The notes: generated from the sequence alone by a model not told the origin. Positions 23,911 through 33,270 are shown, numbered from the stretch's first letter. The stretch is DNA of 64,000 nucleotides from Hyphomicrobiales bacterium (GCA_017305935.1 JAFKJU010000010.1:1-64000), one strand, 5' to 3'. Numbers and translations are program-made.

Positions 23911-25113
23911 TTATTCGAGCGTGCGCAACATGCCGCGCGCGGCGGCGCGGCCGGTGGCCATGCAGGCGGTAAGCAGGTAACCGCCAGTCGGGGCTTCCCA
24001 ATTCAGCATTTCGCCGGCGGCGAAGACACCCGGCAGACGATGCAGCGAAAAATCCGCGTCGATTTCCTCCCAGGCGATGCCGCCCGCCGAGGAGATGGCT
24101 TCAGCAATCGGGCGCGGGCGTAGAAGCATCAGTTGTAAGGCTTTGATTGCCGTTGCCAGTTTTTCCGGGGAAAGCCGCGCGACACCCGGCAGGACTTCGC
24201 GGAGCAAAGCAGCCTTTACGCCATCGAGCCCGGCGGCTTTTCGCAGCCGCGTGGAAAAGCTGGCCTTGGCATTTTGGCGGGAGAGGTCGCGCGCCAGCCG
24301 TTCCTCGCTGCGGCCCGGCGCCAGATCGGCGGTCAGGATCGCCTTGCCATCCGCTTCGATGGCATCGCGCAGAGCAGCGGAATGGGCGTAGACGAGGCTG
24401 CCCTCGATCCCGTGCCGTGAAATCACGAATTCGCCCTGAAACCGGCCGGCGGCCGACGTCAGGGCCACGGATTTGAGCGGCGTGCCGGCGAACCGATCGC
24501 GAAACGTCGCGGACCAGTCGCAATCGAAACCGCAATTGGCGGGACGAAATGGGTGAACGGCGGTGCCCTTGTCGCGCAAGATTTTGACCCAGCCGCCATC
24601 CGAGCCCAGACGTGGCCAACTCGCGCCGCCGAGCCCGAGCAGCACGGCATCGGCCTCGACGGTCAAGGGACCGTCCGGCGTTTCTAAAACGAGCGCCTTG
24701 CCGGTAAAGCCGGTCCAGCGATGGCGCATGCGAAAGACAACACCCTGCGCCGTCAGGCGCGCCACCCAGGCGCGCAGCAGCGGCGAGGCTTTCATGACGG
24801 TGGGGAAGACGCGGCCGGAGGATCCGACAAAGGTTTCGGTGCCGAGCCCTGCCGCCCATTGGCGGATATCCTCCGGCGTGAAGGCGTCGAGCGCGGCGCG
24901 CAGCCGTTCGTTCGACGCGCCGAAACGGCTGCGGAACACATCGTAGGGCTCGGCATGGGTGATGTTGAGGCCGGATTTGCCGGCCAGCAGGAATTTGCGG
25001 CCGAGGGTCGGCATCGCATCATAGACGGTCACCGCATGGCCCGCGGCGGAGAGAAGCTCGGCGGCGGAAAGGCCGGCCGGCCCGCCGCCGACGATGGCGA
25101 TAGTCTTGCTCAT
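23911..25113 (-). CDS. NAD(P)/FAD-dependent flavoprotein, TIGR03862/HI0933 family
   Basis: A 400-residue flavoprotein with N-terminal FAD motif VGGGPAGLSAAELL, the family segment GRKFLLAGKSGLNITHAE and the C-terminal GVFAAGEMLNWEAPTGGYLLTACMATGR. Members of this group (including BaiN-like proteins) bind FAD, and most have no proven reaction in proteobacteria. ATG 25113 places the dinucleotide motif at the N-terminus as usual. It stands alone, convergent to the polyamine operon. It is a conserved rhizobial gene of unknown physiological role. Confidence 0.85.
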   Translation of the reverse strand: MSKTIAIVGGGPAGLSAAELLSAAGHAVTVYDAMPTLGRKFLLAGKSGLNITHAEPYDVFRSRFGASNERLRAALDAFTPEDIRQWAAGLGTETFVGSSGRVFPTVMKASPLLRAWVARLTAQGVVFRMRHRWTGFTGKALVLETPDGPLTVEADAVLLGLGGASWPRLGSDGGWVKILRDKGTAVHPFRPANCGFDCDWSATFRDRFAGTPLKSVALTSAAGRFQGEFVISRHGIEGSLVYAHSAALRDAIEADGKAILTADLAPGRSEERLARDLSRQNAKASFSTRLRKAAGLDGVKAALLREVLPGVARLSPEKLATAIKALQLMLLRPRPIAEAISSAGGIAWEEIDADFSLHRLPGVFAAGEMLNWEAPTGGYLLTACMATGRAAARGMLRTLE

Positions 25114-25218
25114 GCATATCCGTGTCGCTTGAAACGTCGCGCCATCAATGGCGCGGACAGGCGCACGGCACAAGCATCAAAACGCGGAAAGCGTTGTTCA
25201 CGCTTCCCGCATCATTTT

Positions 25219-25413
25219 TCAGTGAACGCTCGGCAGCTTGACAAAAGCGGCGAAATCTTCCGCCACCAGCTCGCTGATCGCAATCAGAACCTCTTCGCGG
25301 GAGAAGCCGGACGACAATGTTCGACCGATCAGATCCTGGAGATCCATCTCCACGACATCCCGGCAATCTTCCAGTCGTTCCTCGGAAACGGTGATGCTTT
25401 GCAGTTCTTCCAT
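25219..25413 (-). CDS. Small hypothetical protein
   Basis: A 64-residue acidic protein, predicted helical, without signal peptide or cysteines. AAGGGAG lies seven bases before the ATG at 25413, which is preferred over an in-frame ATG at 25452. Conserved short proteins of this kind are common in rhizobial genomes. I do not recognise its family. It lies between the flavoprotein gene and rpsU, both on the same strand, and could be co-transcribed with rpsU. Confidence 0.5.
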   Translation of the reverse strand: MEELQSITVSEERLEDCRDVVEMDLQDLIGRTLSSGFSREEVLIAISELVAEDFAAFVKLPSVH

Positions 25414-25478
25414 GGCTTTACTCCCTTCGACGAGATCAAAACCTCGGAGCATTTCCGCATGGAAATGCTCACAAATCG

Positions 25479-25712
25479 TTAGCGGGCGGATTTTCCGCGG
25501 GCGCTGACGAGCAGGCCTTCCCTTTGCATTTTCTTGCGGGCCGCCTTGCGCTGGCGGGCGATGGCCTGCGCTTTTTCGCGCACACGGCGTTCGGACGGCT
25601 TTTCATAGGCGCGGCGTTCGCGCATTTCGCGGAACAGGCCCTCGCGCTGCATCTTCTTCTTCAGAACACGCAGGGCCTGGTCGACATTGTTATCTCTCAC
25701 GAGCACTTGCAT
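25479..25712 (-). CDS. rpsU: 30S ribosomal protein S21
   Basis: A 77-residue, very basic S21 protein beginning [20 protein letters not shown] with the conserved [21 protein letters not shown] core and a C-terminal [11 protein letters not shown] stretch. AAGGAGA lies just before the ATG. A much longer in-frame extension exists upstream but is not expected for S21. Rhizobia often carry more than one S21 gene; whether this is the only copy cannot be seen here. Confidence 0.93.
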   Translation of the reverse strand: MQVLVRDNNVDQALRVLKKKMQREGLFREMRERRAYEKPSERRVREKAQAIARQRKAARKKMQREGLLVSARGKSAR

Positions 25713-26109
25713 TCGGTTCTCCTTGTCATCGGCCACGCCGCTCAGTCGAGCAGCGCGGCAACTTCCTGCTGAAGCTCTCGACGGGACAGCAGGCAGGGAT
25801 ATGGCCTCCAGATCGGATGGGGCCGGCGGGCTCCGCCTTCGCTCTCGCGCGGCGGTTTGGTCGCTATCGCGACATGGGGTATTGCAGTCTTCAAGAAATG
25901 TCCTTCTTGGCGCCCATGGGCGCCGGCGGGACGCGGGAGTGAATCGGAAACACAGTTCGATAAACGAACGCCAAGCCGCAGAGACCAATCGCTCTGCTGC
26001 AAACCTGCCCGCGTCCGGTTTGAATTCAGGGGTATGCCCAAAAGATAGGGCCGGCGAACCCTCATTGCAAGGGCGCCACGATCCCTTCCTTCTATGGCAT
26101 CGCGCGCCA
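25713..26109. other. Region upstream of rpsU with a 16-bp palindrome
   Basis: These 397 bases between rpsU and the glutaredoxin-MauE gene contain no convincing gene. The perfect palindrome GGCGCCCATGGGCGCC lies at 25909-25924. The promoter and 5' leader of rpsU must be here, and a cold-shock type leader would be reasonable for S21 genes, but I see no defined motif. Confidence 0.4.
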
Positions 26110-26868
26110 TCATGCAAGCCCCCATGCCATCCGCGCCAATGTCCAGAGTCCCATGGCGAGCATCATCAGGTTTTCCGTCAGCGACACGAAGCCGAGCGGC
26201 ACTGTGCTGTTGCCGCCGACGCAGGCGCATTTCAGCGTGCGCTTGTCGATGTAAACCGCCTTGAACACCGAGACCGCCCCGATGCCACCGATGAACAGCG
26301 CCAGTGGCCCCGACACCCAGGGCAGGATGCCGGCCAGCATGAGAAAACCGGCAATCGCCTCCGCATAAGGGTAGATATAGGCATAAGGAACGGCGCGCCG
26401 CGCCAGCAGGTCGTAGTTCAGGAACATGGTCGAAAAGCTCTCGACGTCCTGCAGTTTTTGCAAGGCGAGCAGCAGCATCGCGACCGCGATGAAGCGTTCC
26501 AGTATGTCGAGCGGCCGGAAAGGCCCGCCGACGATCCAGTCGATGGACAGCGCAATCAACAGCGCTATGAGAAAGAGCACGATGACCGGGCGATAGGAGG
26601 TCTCGTCCTTTTCCGGCACATGCTGGCCGAAGAAGCGGCGCAGGTCGTCATAGCCGCCGATCCGTTTGCCGTCGATGAAGGCCTGCGGTGTCGTCTTGAC
26701 ATTGTGCTCCTTCTGGAAGGCATCGGTCTCGGCGCGGGTTTTCAGCCAGTGGTCGTCGACCGCATATCCTTTTTGTTCAAGCAGCGCTTTTGCCTTCAGG
26801 CCATAAGGGCAGATATGCTCCGGCATGACCATGCGATACAGGCTGGCGCGCTTGCGCGGATCGGACAA
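26110..26868 (-). CDS. Glutaredoxin-MauE/DoxX fusion membrane protein
   Basis: A 252-residue protein. Residues about 10-85 form a glutaredoxin-like domain with a single-cysteine CPYG motif ([19 protein letters not shown]), [14 protein letters not shown] and the GYDDLRRFF helix. The C-terminal part has four to five membrane helices of the MauE/DoxX type, with a CxC motif in LKCACVGGN between helices. MauE proteins pass reducing equivalents or help disulfide formation in the periplasm. The start is TTG at 26868 because AAGGAG lies six bases before it; the nearest ATGs upstream and downstream lack such a site. It is a stand-alone gene 137 bases downstream of repB. Confidence 0.75.
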   Translation of the reverse strand: MSDPRKRASLYRMVMPEHICPYGLKAKALLEQKGYAVDDHWLKTRAETDAFQKEHNVKTTPQAFIDGKRIGGYDDLRRFFGQHVPEKDETSYRPVIVLFLIALLIALSIDWIVGGPFRPLDILERFIAVAMLLLALQKLQDVESFSTMFLNYDLLARRAVPYAYIYPYAEAIAGFLMLAGILPWVSGPLALFIGGIGAVSVFKAVYIDKRTLKCACVGGNSTVPLGFVSLTENLMMLAMGLWTLARMAWGLA

Positions 26869-27005
26869 TGACGGCTCCTTCCCGGTCGAGGGTCGCTTAG
26901 CCGAGCGACTGATAACCTCCGGGATAACCGTTCGCGCCGGATTGCGTTCCACCATCGCCTGCCGTTTGCCCGAAAAAGCAACCGGCGACAGGCGCTTAGC
27001 AGATG

Positions 27006-28013
27006 CTAATCCTTGGAGACCGCCGCCAGGTAATCCGCATGCAGCCCCGCCATGCGCTCCTCAAGGAAGCGCGCGAAACCCGGATCGGAGAGCGTGAACC
27101 GCACCGCCTTGCGCCGCCGCTCGACGGTCGCCAACGGCTGGCAGTCGCTTCCGATGATGACATCGCCCTGCCCAGGCGCATCCGCCTTCGCCGTCGCAAG
27201 CCGCAGCACCTCGGCAAAGCGGTCGTCGCTGCCCTTGGCGCGAAAAGCCTCGTGTTCCAGCGCGGCGCGGACGCGATCCAGCACCTTGGCATCCGCCTTG
27301 ACGAGATTGTAAAGCGCCAGCCATTTCGTCCGACCCGTTTTCGGCGCCGGGCCGATGGCGAGGATCACGTCTTCGGGGATAACCTCCAGCGTCGTACGGA
27401 ACCGGCTGACATCCGGCGCATGCATCGACAACGCCTCCATCACCATCGCCGTCGGCTCTTTGCCACTCTCGCGGGCGAAAATTTCCAGGCGGCGGGCGAA
27501 CAGCGCCTTTTCGATCCAGGAGAGATCCTGCCGGGCCGAATTCTCGATGCCCTGCGCGATCAGCAATTCCTCGTTGGTCAAATCGCGGACGATGGCGCGT
27601 ACCTTCTGCCCCTGCCCCAGCCCGGCAATCGCCCGCACCCGGCGATGCCCGTAGATCGTCTGATAGCGATTGGCGCGTTCGGGATGCGGGCGCACCAGCA
27701 CCGGCACCTCCTGGCCGTTTCGGGCGATGGAGGCGGCGAGCTGTTCGATGGCGGCGCTGTCCTCCGCGCCGCCGAGGCGGTCGGGATAAGGCGACGGGTC
27801 GATGGCGGCTGGATCGAGTTCGACCACGCGGCCGTCCTTGGTGATATGCGCCAGCGTGTTGCGCAACGCCCCGACCGCCCCGGCGCTGACGCGCGGATGC
27901 AAGTGCTCTTCGCGGGGCGGCAGCGGGCCGTCCTTCGCATCTTTGGAAGGTGTCGCCTGCCCCGTCATCAGGGCGCTCAGCATGGTGTTGCGGCTGGACG
28001 GTTTCCGGCTCAT
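27006..28013 (-). CDS. repB: Plasmid partition protein RepB (ParB family)
   Basis: A 335-residue centromere-binding protein. The ParB N-terminal domain (about residues 60-150) contains VVELDPAAIDPSPYPDRL and TIYGHRRVRAIAGLG, and a helix-turn-helix region lies around 165-200. It resembles RepB of repABC replicons rather than chromosomal ParB, and the length is typical. Its ATG overlaps the repA stop codon (ATGA), so the two are translated together. The usual third gene, repC, and the intergenic antisense RNA region are missing: 50 bases past the repB stop there is only a short gap and then an unrelated membrane protein gene. Confidence 0.85.
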   Translation of the reverse strand: MSRKPSSRNTMLSALMTGQATPSKDAKDGPLPPREEHLHPRVSAGAVGALRNTLAHITKDGRVVELDPAAIDPSPYPDRLGGAEDSAAIEQLAASIARNGQEVPVLVRPHPERANRYQTIYGHRRVRAIAGLGQGQKVRAIVRDLTNEELLIAQGIENSARQDLSWIEKALFARRLEIFARESGKEPTAMVMEALSMHAPDVSRFRTTLEVIPEDVILAIGPAPKTGRTKWLALYNLVKADAKVLDRVRAALEHEAFRAKGSDDRFAEVLRLATAKADAPGQGDVIIGSDCQPLATVERRRKAVRFTLSDPGFARFLEERMAGLHADYLAAVSKD

Positions 28014-29200
28014 TTGCGCCCCCAGGATTGTTTGAGGAGATCGAACACCTCGTCATTGGCTGCGCTGATCGATTCCAGCGCCCGGTTCAATGTTTCGCGG
28101 CCGATGGCGGTGCGGTCGATTTCATACAGGCTCTTGCGCTCGATGCTGGCATTGGCGATCGCCGTCGTCTCGACGACGGGGTGTTTCAGCACCGCCTCGG
28201 CGAACAGGCTGCGCAGCAGCGCCACGACATGCAATTGCGGATGGTCGTTGGGATCGTGGCGGGTCAGCACGAATTTAAGGAAATCATGCTCCAGCCGGCC
28301 GCCGGCCTCGCGGATCGCCGCCATCAGTTCGCCGGCCATCAGCAGGAACTGGCTCATCGAGGCGACGTCCAGCATCGCCGGATGCACCGTCACCAGCACG
28401 CCGGTCGCCGCCACCAGCGCCCCCAGCGTCAGAAAGCCGAGCTGCGGTGGACAATCGACGACCACGACATCGTAATCGCCTTCGATCTCCGAAAGAGCAT
28501 CGGCCAGCCGCTTGAAGAAGAATTCGGCGCCCGCCTCCCGCGCCGCCAGCGCGCGTGGGGTATCGTGCTCGTATTCGGCCAGTTCCAGATTGGCCGGCAC
28601 GAGATCGATGCCCTCGAAATAGGTTTTTCGCACGATCTCCGCCATCGGCCGGCGGGATTCGTCGTAACGCAGCGCCGCATAGAGCGTCTCGTTCTCGCCG
28701 ACGTCGAATTCCGGCTGCAATCCGAACATCGAGGTCAGCGAGGCCTGCGGATCGAGATCGACCGCCAGCACCCGCAAGCCCTGCAAGGCGAGGAAATGGG
28801 TGAGATGCACCGCTGTCGTCGTCTTGCCGGAGCCGCCCTTGAAATTGGCAATGGAGATGACCTGCAGCTTGTCGCCCGGCCGGCGGCGCGGAAAGATATC
28901 CAGCGCATCGGCCGGATTGCTGCGCCTCGCGGAAAATTGCGCCCGAAGGGCATTGATCTGGGCAAGCGTGAAGGCGCGGCGGCCATTCGCCAGCCGCATC
29001 GGCTCCGGCCCCTCGCCGGCGAGATCGATGGTACGGATCGAGGATTCGGAAAGGCCGAGCATCCGCGCCACCTCCAGCGTCGTAAAGGTGCGCAACGATT
29101 TGCGCGCTTCCGGCGGATAGAGCGCATGGCGCAGCGACGTCAGCTTTTCCGACAGCAGCTCCGCATAGCGGATGATCTTTTCAGGGGTCTCTTCAACCAT
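28010..29200 (-). CDS. repA: Plasmid partition protein RepA (ParA family ATPase)
   Basis: A 396-residue partition ATPase of the RepA type. An N-terminal helix-turn-helix region (about 38-65, TTLEVARMLGLSESSIRTI) is followed by the ParA ATPase domain with the deviant Walker A FKGGSGKTTTAVHL (about 118-131), the A' motif VLAVDLDPQAS and Walker B VVVVDCPPQLG. With RepB it would segregate a replicon and repress its own promoter. The upstream region carries two inverted repeats that may be operators. Without repC this pair cannot by itself initiate replication, so it looks like an orphan partition module or a plasmid remnant. Confidence 0.88.
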   Translation of the reverse strand: MVEETPEKIIRYAELLSEKLTSLRHALYPPEARKSLRTFTTLEVARMLGLSESSIRTIDLAGEGPEPMRLANGRRAFTLAQINALRAQFSARRSNPADALDIFPRRRPGDKLQVISIANFKGGSGKTTTAVHLTHFLALQGLRVLAVDLDPQASLTSMFGLQPEFDVGENETLYAALRYDESRRPMAEIVRKTYFEGIDLVPANLELAEYEHDTPRALAAREAGAEFFFKRLADALSEIEGDYDVVVVDCPPQLGFLTLGALVAATGVLVTVHPAMLDVASMSQFLLMAGELMAAIREAGGRLEHDFLKFVLTRHDPNDHPQLHVVALLRSLFAEAVLKHPVVETTAIANASIERKSLYEIDRTAIGRETLNRALESISAANDEVFDLLKQSWGRK

Positions 29201-29281
29201 GTTTTCGGCCCAATTGATGGTTTTCTATCGCAATCGCGAAAATTTCCGTCAATGCGTGTATGTCCCGACGCAGAGCGATTT

Positions 29282-29339
29282 GTCCATCCATCCTGGACGA
29301 GAATTTTCACACACCGATGAAAAAGTTGCGAGCCGCAAC
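29282..29339. promoter_or_regulatory. Two inverted repeats upstream of repA
   Basis: GTCCA-N7-TGGAC at 29282-29298 and GTTGC-N5-GCAAC at 29325-29339 lie in the 189-base region between divergent repA and the first aldolase gene. They could be RepA operators or regulator sites for the sugar operon. The second resembles a repABC parS site (GTT, ten bases, AAC) but is one base too short. Confidence 0.35.
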
Positions 29340-29389
29340 GAAAGAGCTGATAAACAGCAGCGAAAAAATTCCTCCCAGGGACGAAACGC

Positions 29390-30040
29390 ATGGACGACGA
29401 AACCCGCCTGCGCATGGCGATCATCGACAAGGCCCGCTGGATGAATTCCTCCGGCCTCAACCAAGGCACGTCAGGCAATATCAGCGTGCGCCATGGCGAC
29501 CGGATGCTGATCACGCCTTCCGGCATCGCCTATGACACGCTGACGCCGGACATGATCGCTTCCATGCCGGTCGACGGCGAATACGGCGCCTGGGACGGGC
29601 CGAAAAAGCCCTCGGTCGAATGGCGTTTCCATCTCGACATCCTCAAGGCGCGACCGGACGTGATGGCGACGGTGCATACCCATTCCATGTATGCCACCAT
29701 CCTCGCCATCGCCCGCAAGCCGATCCCGCCCTGCCATTACATGATCGCCGCCTTCGGCGGATCGGATGTGCGGGTCTGCGACTATGCGAAATATGGCACC
29801 AAGGAGCTTTCCATCAATGTGCTCAAGGCGATGGAGGGCCGTAGCGCCTGCCTGATGGCCAATCACGGCATACTGGCCACCGGCTCCAGCCTCGACAAGG
29901 CGATGTGGGCGGCCGTCGAACTGGAAACCATCGCCAAGCAATATTACCATAGCCTGCTGATCGGCGGTCCGGTCCTGCTCTCCGAGGAAGAGATCGACCG
30001 GGTGGTGCGCGAATTCCATGGCTACGGGCTGAAGACATAG
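29390..30040 (+). CDS. Class II aldolase/adducin family protein (fuculose-phosphate aldolase-like)
   Basis: A 216-residue zinc aldolase. The N-terminal GLNQGTSGNISVR and TPSG segments match the fuculose/ribulose-phosphate aldolase fold. Zinc ligands are visible in ATVHTHSMYAT and in the later MANHGI histidine, and a catalytic glutamate is expected near KPSVEWRFH. Family reactions include retro-aldol cleavage to dihydroxyacetone phosphate plus an aldehyde, 4-epimerisation and decarboxylation. It starts a tight operon with a second class II aldolase, a sugar kinase and a phosphatase, so the substrate is probably a phosphorylated ketose or tetronate; identity unknown. Confidence 0.85.
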   Translation: MDDETRLRMAIIDKARWMNSSGLNQGTSGNISVRHGDRMLITPSGIAYDTLTPDMIASMPVDGEYGAWDGPKKPSVEWRFHLDILKARPDVMATVHTHSMYATILAIARKPIPPCHYMIAAFGGSDVRVCDYAKYGTKELSINVLKAMEGRSACLMANHGILATGSSLDKAMWAAVELETIAKQYYHSLLIGGPVLLSEEEIDRVVREFHGYGLKT

Positions 30041-30053
30041 GCGGAGACGGAGG

Positions 30054-31106
30054 ATGGGATCGAGTGAGTTCGAGGCATTGCTGGATCTGTCCGCCGAAAT
30101 CGGCGCCAATCCGAAACTGGTGCAGGCTGCCGGCGGCAATACCTCGCTGAAGGAAAGCGGCATCCTGTGGATCAAGGCCTCCGGCCTGTGGCTGGCGCAT
30201 GCCCGCGAGCGCGAGGTCATGGTGCCCGTGGCGCTCGACCCCCTGCTCGAAGCCTTGGCACGCGGCAACCCGGCGGCGGAGAAGGCGCAGGATTTCGTCA
30301 TCGCCGAGCGCAACCCCTCCGGCCTGCGCCCTTCCATCGAAACCACCGTGCATGCACTGATGCCGCAAAAGGTCGTGGTGCACGTGCATTGCGTCGAGAC
30401 CATCGCCACCGCGGCTCTGGAGGAGGCAGAACGCGTCACTGCCGAGCGGTTGCACGATATTCCCCACGCCTATGTGCCCTATATCCGCCCCGGCCTGCCG
30501 CTAGCCCGCGCCATTGCCGCGCGCCTTGAGGAGGATACCTGCGTGCTGGTGCTCGGGAACCACGGGCTGGTGGTCGCCGCCGAAACGGTGGAGGCGGCGC
30601 GCGCTTTGCTGGAACGCGCCTGCGCCCGGCTGGCCTGGCCGGTCCGTTCAGCACCGCCGGCCGACAAGCAGGCGCTGATGCGCCGCGCCGCCGGCAGCAA
30701 TTATGTTTTGCCGGACGAAGACGACCTGCACGCCTCCGCCACCGATCCCGACAATTGCCGGATTGCTGGCGGCGGGAGCCTGTATCCCGATCATGTGATT
30801 TTTCTGGGCCAGGGCGTAACGATTGCCGAGCCGGATGAGACGGCCCACGACATCGAAGCCGGCTTCGCCGTCAACGGCCTGACGCCGCCGCCGCTCCTGC
30901 TGTTTCCGGCTCAGGGCGTTCTGGTGCGCAAGGATATCAGCCTCGGTGCGCTGGCGCTGGCGCGTTGCCTCGCCGACGTCACCGCCCGCATTCCCGCCGA
31001 TGCGCCGGTACGCTATCTCACCGATGCCGAAAATGCGGAACTGCTCGGCTGGGACGCGGAAAAATACCGGCAAGCGCTGAACCGCAATGAACGGGCCATC
31101 TCATGA
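30054..31106 (+). CDS. Class II aldolase family protein, long form
   Basis: A 350-residue protein. Residues about 1-190 carry a class II aldolase domain (VQAAGGNTSLKESG, then the zinc site VVVHVHCVETI and GNHGLVVAAETV), followed by about 150 residues typical of the long rhizobial class II aldolases. The gene lies 13 bases after the short aldolase and overlaps the kinase gene by four bases. Two different class II aldolases in one operon suggest two successive lyase or epimerase steps, or a heteromeric enzyme. The reaction is unknown. Confidence 0.8.
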   Translation: MGSSEFEALLDLSAEIGANPKLVQAAGGNTSLKESGILWIKASGLWLAHAREREVMVPVALDPLLEALARGNPAAEKAQDFVIAERNPSGLRPSIETTVHALMPQKVVVHVHCVETIATAALEEAERVTAERLHDIPHAYVPYIRPGLPLARAIAARLEEDTCVLVLGNHGLVVAAETVEAARALLERACARLAWPVRSAPPADKQALMRRAAGSNYVLPDEDDLHASATDPDNCRIAGGGSLYPDHVIFLGQGVTIAEPDETAHDIEAGFAVNGLTPPPLLLFPAQGVLVRKDISLGALALARCLADVTARIPADAPVRYLTDAENAELLGWDAEKYRQALNRNERAIS

Positions 31107-32383
31107 TCGATTTGCCGCTGGTCATCGGCATCGACATCGGCACGTCCGGCGCCCGCGCCGTCGCCATGGGCCTCGACCGTCGCGTCGCCGCCTCCGGTAT
31201 GGCGAAGCTGGCCGATTTCTCCGACGACCATCGTGCCCCGGAGGCTTGGGCCGCAGCGGTGGACACGGCTCTCGGCTTCGTGCTCGCTGCCGTCGATCCC
31301 GGCCGCGTCAGGGCAATCGCCATAGACGGCACCTCCGGCACGCTGTTGCCGGTCAACGAGAAAGGCGGGCCGCTGGCGCGGCCGATGATGTATAACGACC
31401 CGGTCGAGGATGAGGCGATCCTGTCGCGCATCGCCGCACTTGCACCGCAGGACAGCGCCGCCCATGGCAGTACCTCGGGACTGGCGAAGGCGTTGTGGTT
31501 TCAGAGCCGGGTCTCGCCGCATCGCATCCTGCATCAGGCTGACTGGCTAGCCGGCCGCTTGATCGGCCGCTACGAAATCTCCGATGAAAACAACGCCTTG
31601 AAAACCGGCTACGACCCGATTGCGCGGCGCTGGCCGGACTGGATCGCTGAAACCGGCCTCGACATGGGGCTATTGCCGCAGGTGGTTCCCGCCGGCGCGC
31701 CGCTCGACCATATCTCGAACGAAACAGCCGCGCGTTTCAAACTCTCGCCCAAAACCCTCGTCGTTGCCGGCACCACGGATGGATGCGCCTCCTTCCTCGC
31801 CACCGGCGCCGACAAGCCGGGCGACGGCGTCACGGCACTCGGCACGACGATGACGATCAAGCTGCTTTCCAAGAGGCCGCTGTTCGCCCCGGAATACGGG
31901 CTCTACAGCCATCGCATTGGCGACCACTGGCTAGCCGGCGGCGCCTCGAACAGCGGCGGCATCGTGCTCGCCAGCCATTTTTCGGACGCCCGCATTGCAG
32001 AACTGTCGAAATCCATCGATCCAACGCAGCCGACCGGGCTCGATTATTACCCGCTGACAAAACCCGGCGAACGCTTTCCCATCAACGATCCACAGCTCCA
32101 GCCGCGCATGACGCCACGCCCTCGCGACGATGCCCGCTTCCTGCAGGCGATCTTCGAAGGCATCGCCGGCATCGAGAAACTGGCCTATGCGCGACTGCAA
32201 AGCCTTGGCAGCCCGGCCTTGCGCAATGTGCGCACGGTCGGCGGCGGGGCGAAGAACGCCGCCTGGTCGGCTATCCGCGCCCGGACTCTGAACGTTCCCT
32301 TCCCCGCCGTAGCCTCGGAAGACGCGGCGGCCGGCACGGCGCGGCTGGCCCTGCAGGGCGCGCGCATCGCGGAGTTCCTGTGA
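31103..32383 (+). CDS. FGGY family carbohydrate kinase
   Basis: A 426-residue kinase of the FGGY family. The N-terminal phosphate-binding loop is GIDIGTSGARAVA, the substrate/ATP hinge segment AIDGTSGTLLPVN follows, and the C-terminal adenosine motif is VGGGAKNAAWSAIRA. It is shorter than xylulokinase or glycerol kinase (about 480-500 residues), closer to small D-ribulokinase/erythritol-type members. It overlaps both neighbours by a few bases. It should phosphorylate the sugar or polyol that the aldolases later cleave. Confidence 0.85.
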   Translation: MIDLPLVIGIDIGTSGARAVAMGLDRRVAASGMAKLADFSDDHRAPEAWAAAVDTALGFVLAAVDPGRVRAIAIDGTSGTLLPVNEKGGPLARPMMYNDPVEDEAILSRIAALAPQDSAAHGSTSGLAKALWFQSRVSPHRILHQADWLAGRLIGRYEISDENNALKTGYDPIARRWPDWIAETGLDMGLLPQVVPAGAPLDHISNETAARFKLSPKTLVVAGTTDGCASFLATGADKPGDGVTALGTTMTIKLLSKRPLFAPEYGLYSHRIGDHWLAGGASNSGGIVLASHFSDARIAELSKSIDPTQPTGLDYYPLTKPGERFPINDPQLQPRMTPRPRDDARFLQAIFEGIAGIEKLAYARLQSLGSPALRNVRTVGGGAKNAAWSAIRARTLNVPFPAVASEDAAAGTARLALQGARIAEFL

Positions 32384-33210
32384 TGAAACCCGAACCCATC
32401 TTCGGCATGGCGGCGCTGACAGCCCGTTACGACGCCTTCCTGGTCGACCAGTTCGGCGTGCTGCGCAGCGGGCGCGGTCCCTACCCGGGAGCAGCGGAGG
32501 CGCTTTCGGCGCTGAAGGCGGCGGGCAAGACGGTCATCATCCTCTCAAATTCGGGAAAACGCGCTTCCGAGAACAGCCGCCGCCTGGCGCAGCTCGGTTT
32601 CGACCCGGCAAGCTGGGACGTGTTCCTGACCTCAGGCGAGGTCGCCTGGCGCATGCTGGCCAAGGAAGACGGGACCGCGAAAACCTGCATGCTGATCAGT
32701 CGCGACGGCGATACGTCCGCCATCGACGGCCTCGGCCTGACCCGGACCGACAGCGGCGAGGATGCCGAGGTCATCCTGCTGACCGCCAGCGAGGGCGATC
32801 TCTATCCCCTTTCCCACTATGAGGCGTTGCTTACGCCGGCGGCGCGGCGCAACGTTCCCTGCCTCTGCACCAACCCCGACAAGGTGATGCTGACACGAGA
32901 TGGCACCAGCTTCGGCGCCGGTCGCATAGCGGAACTCTATCAGGAACTGGGCGGCACGGTGCGCTGGATCGGCAAGCCTTATCCGGACATGTACAGCATA
33001 GCCCGCGAATTGGCCGGCGTGCCGGATGGCCGCATCTGCTGCGTCGGCGATAGCATCGAGCATGATATTGCCGGGGCCACCGAGGCCGGCTTCGCCTCCG
33101 TGCTGGTCACCACCGGCATCCTGGCCCAAGCCACAGAAACCGAGCGGCAACGGCTGTTCTCCGAACATGGCTGCACGCCGGATTATATCCTGCCAAAGTT
33201 CCTCTGGTAA
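32383..33210 (+). CDS. HAD superfamily hydrolase, subclass IIA (TIGR01459-like)
   Basis: A 275-residue phosphatase of the NagD-like group. The first motif is FLVDQFGVLRSG, in which the nucleophile Asp is followed by Gln and Phe rather than the standard DxD, as in TIGR01459 members. The threonine/serine motif is ILSNSGKRA and the metal motif is CCVGDSIEHDIAGA. It is the last gene of the aldolase-kinase operon and its ATG overlaps the kinase stop. It probably removes phosphate from a pathway intermediate or side product. Confidence 0.82.
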   Translation: MKPEPIFGMAALTARYDAFLVDQFGVLRSGRGPYPGAAEALSALKAAGKTVIILSNSGKRASENSRRLAQLGFDPASWDVFLTSGEVAWRMLAKEDGTAKTCMLISRDGDTSAIDGLGLTRTDSGEDAEVILLTASEGDLYPLSHYEALLTPAARRNVPCLCTNPDKVMLTRDGTSFGAGRIAELYQELGGTVRWIGKPYPDMYSIARELAGVPDGRICCVGDSIEHDIAGATEAGFASVLVTTGILAQATETERQRLFSEHGCTPDYILPKFLW

Positions 33211-33270
33211 AAAATCACAGTCTTGATTCCAGTAAATAACAAAATATCATCACAAATTATCGTCTACGCA

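Noticed and set aside
25713-26109. A longer rpsU product extending into this region
   Set aside because: The frame is open for about 135 codons upstream, but S21 proteins begin at MQVLVRDN and a good ribosome site lies right before that ATG.
29325-29339. GTTGC-N5-GCAAC as a repABC parS site
   Set aside because: parS sites of repABC plasmids have GTT and AAC separated by ten bases (16-mer); here the spacing is nine. It is kept only as an unspecified inverted repeat.
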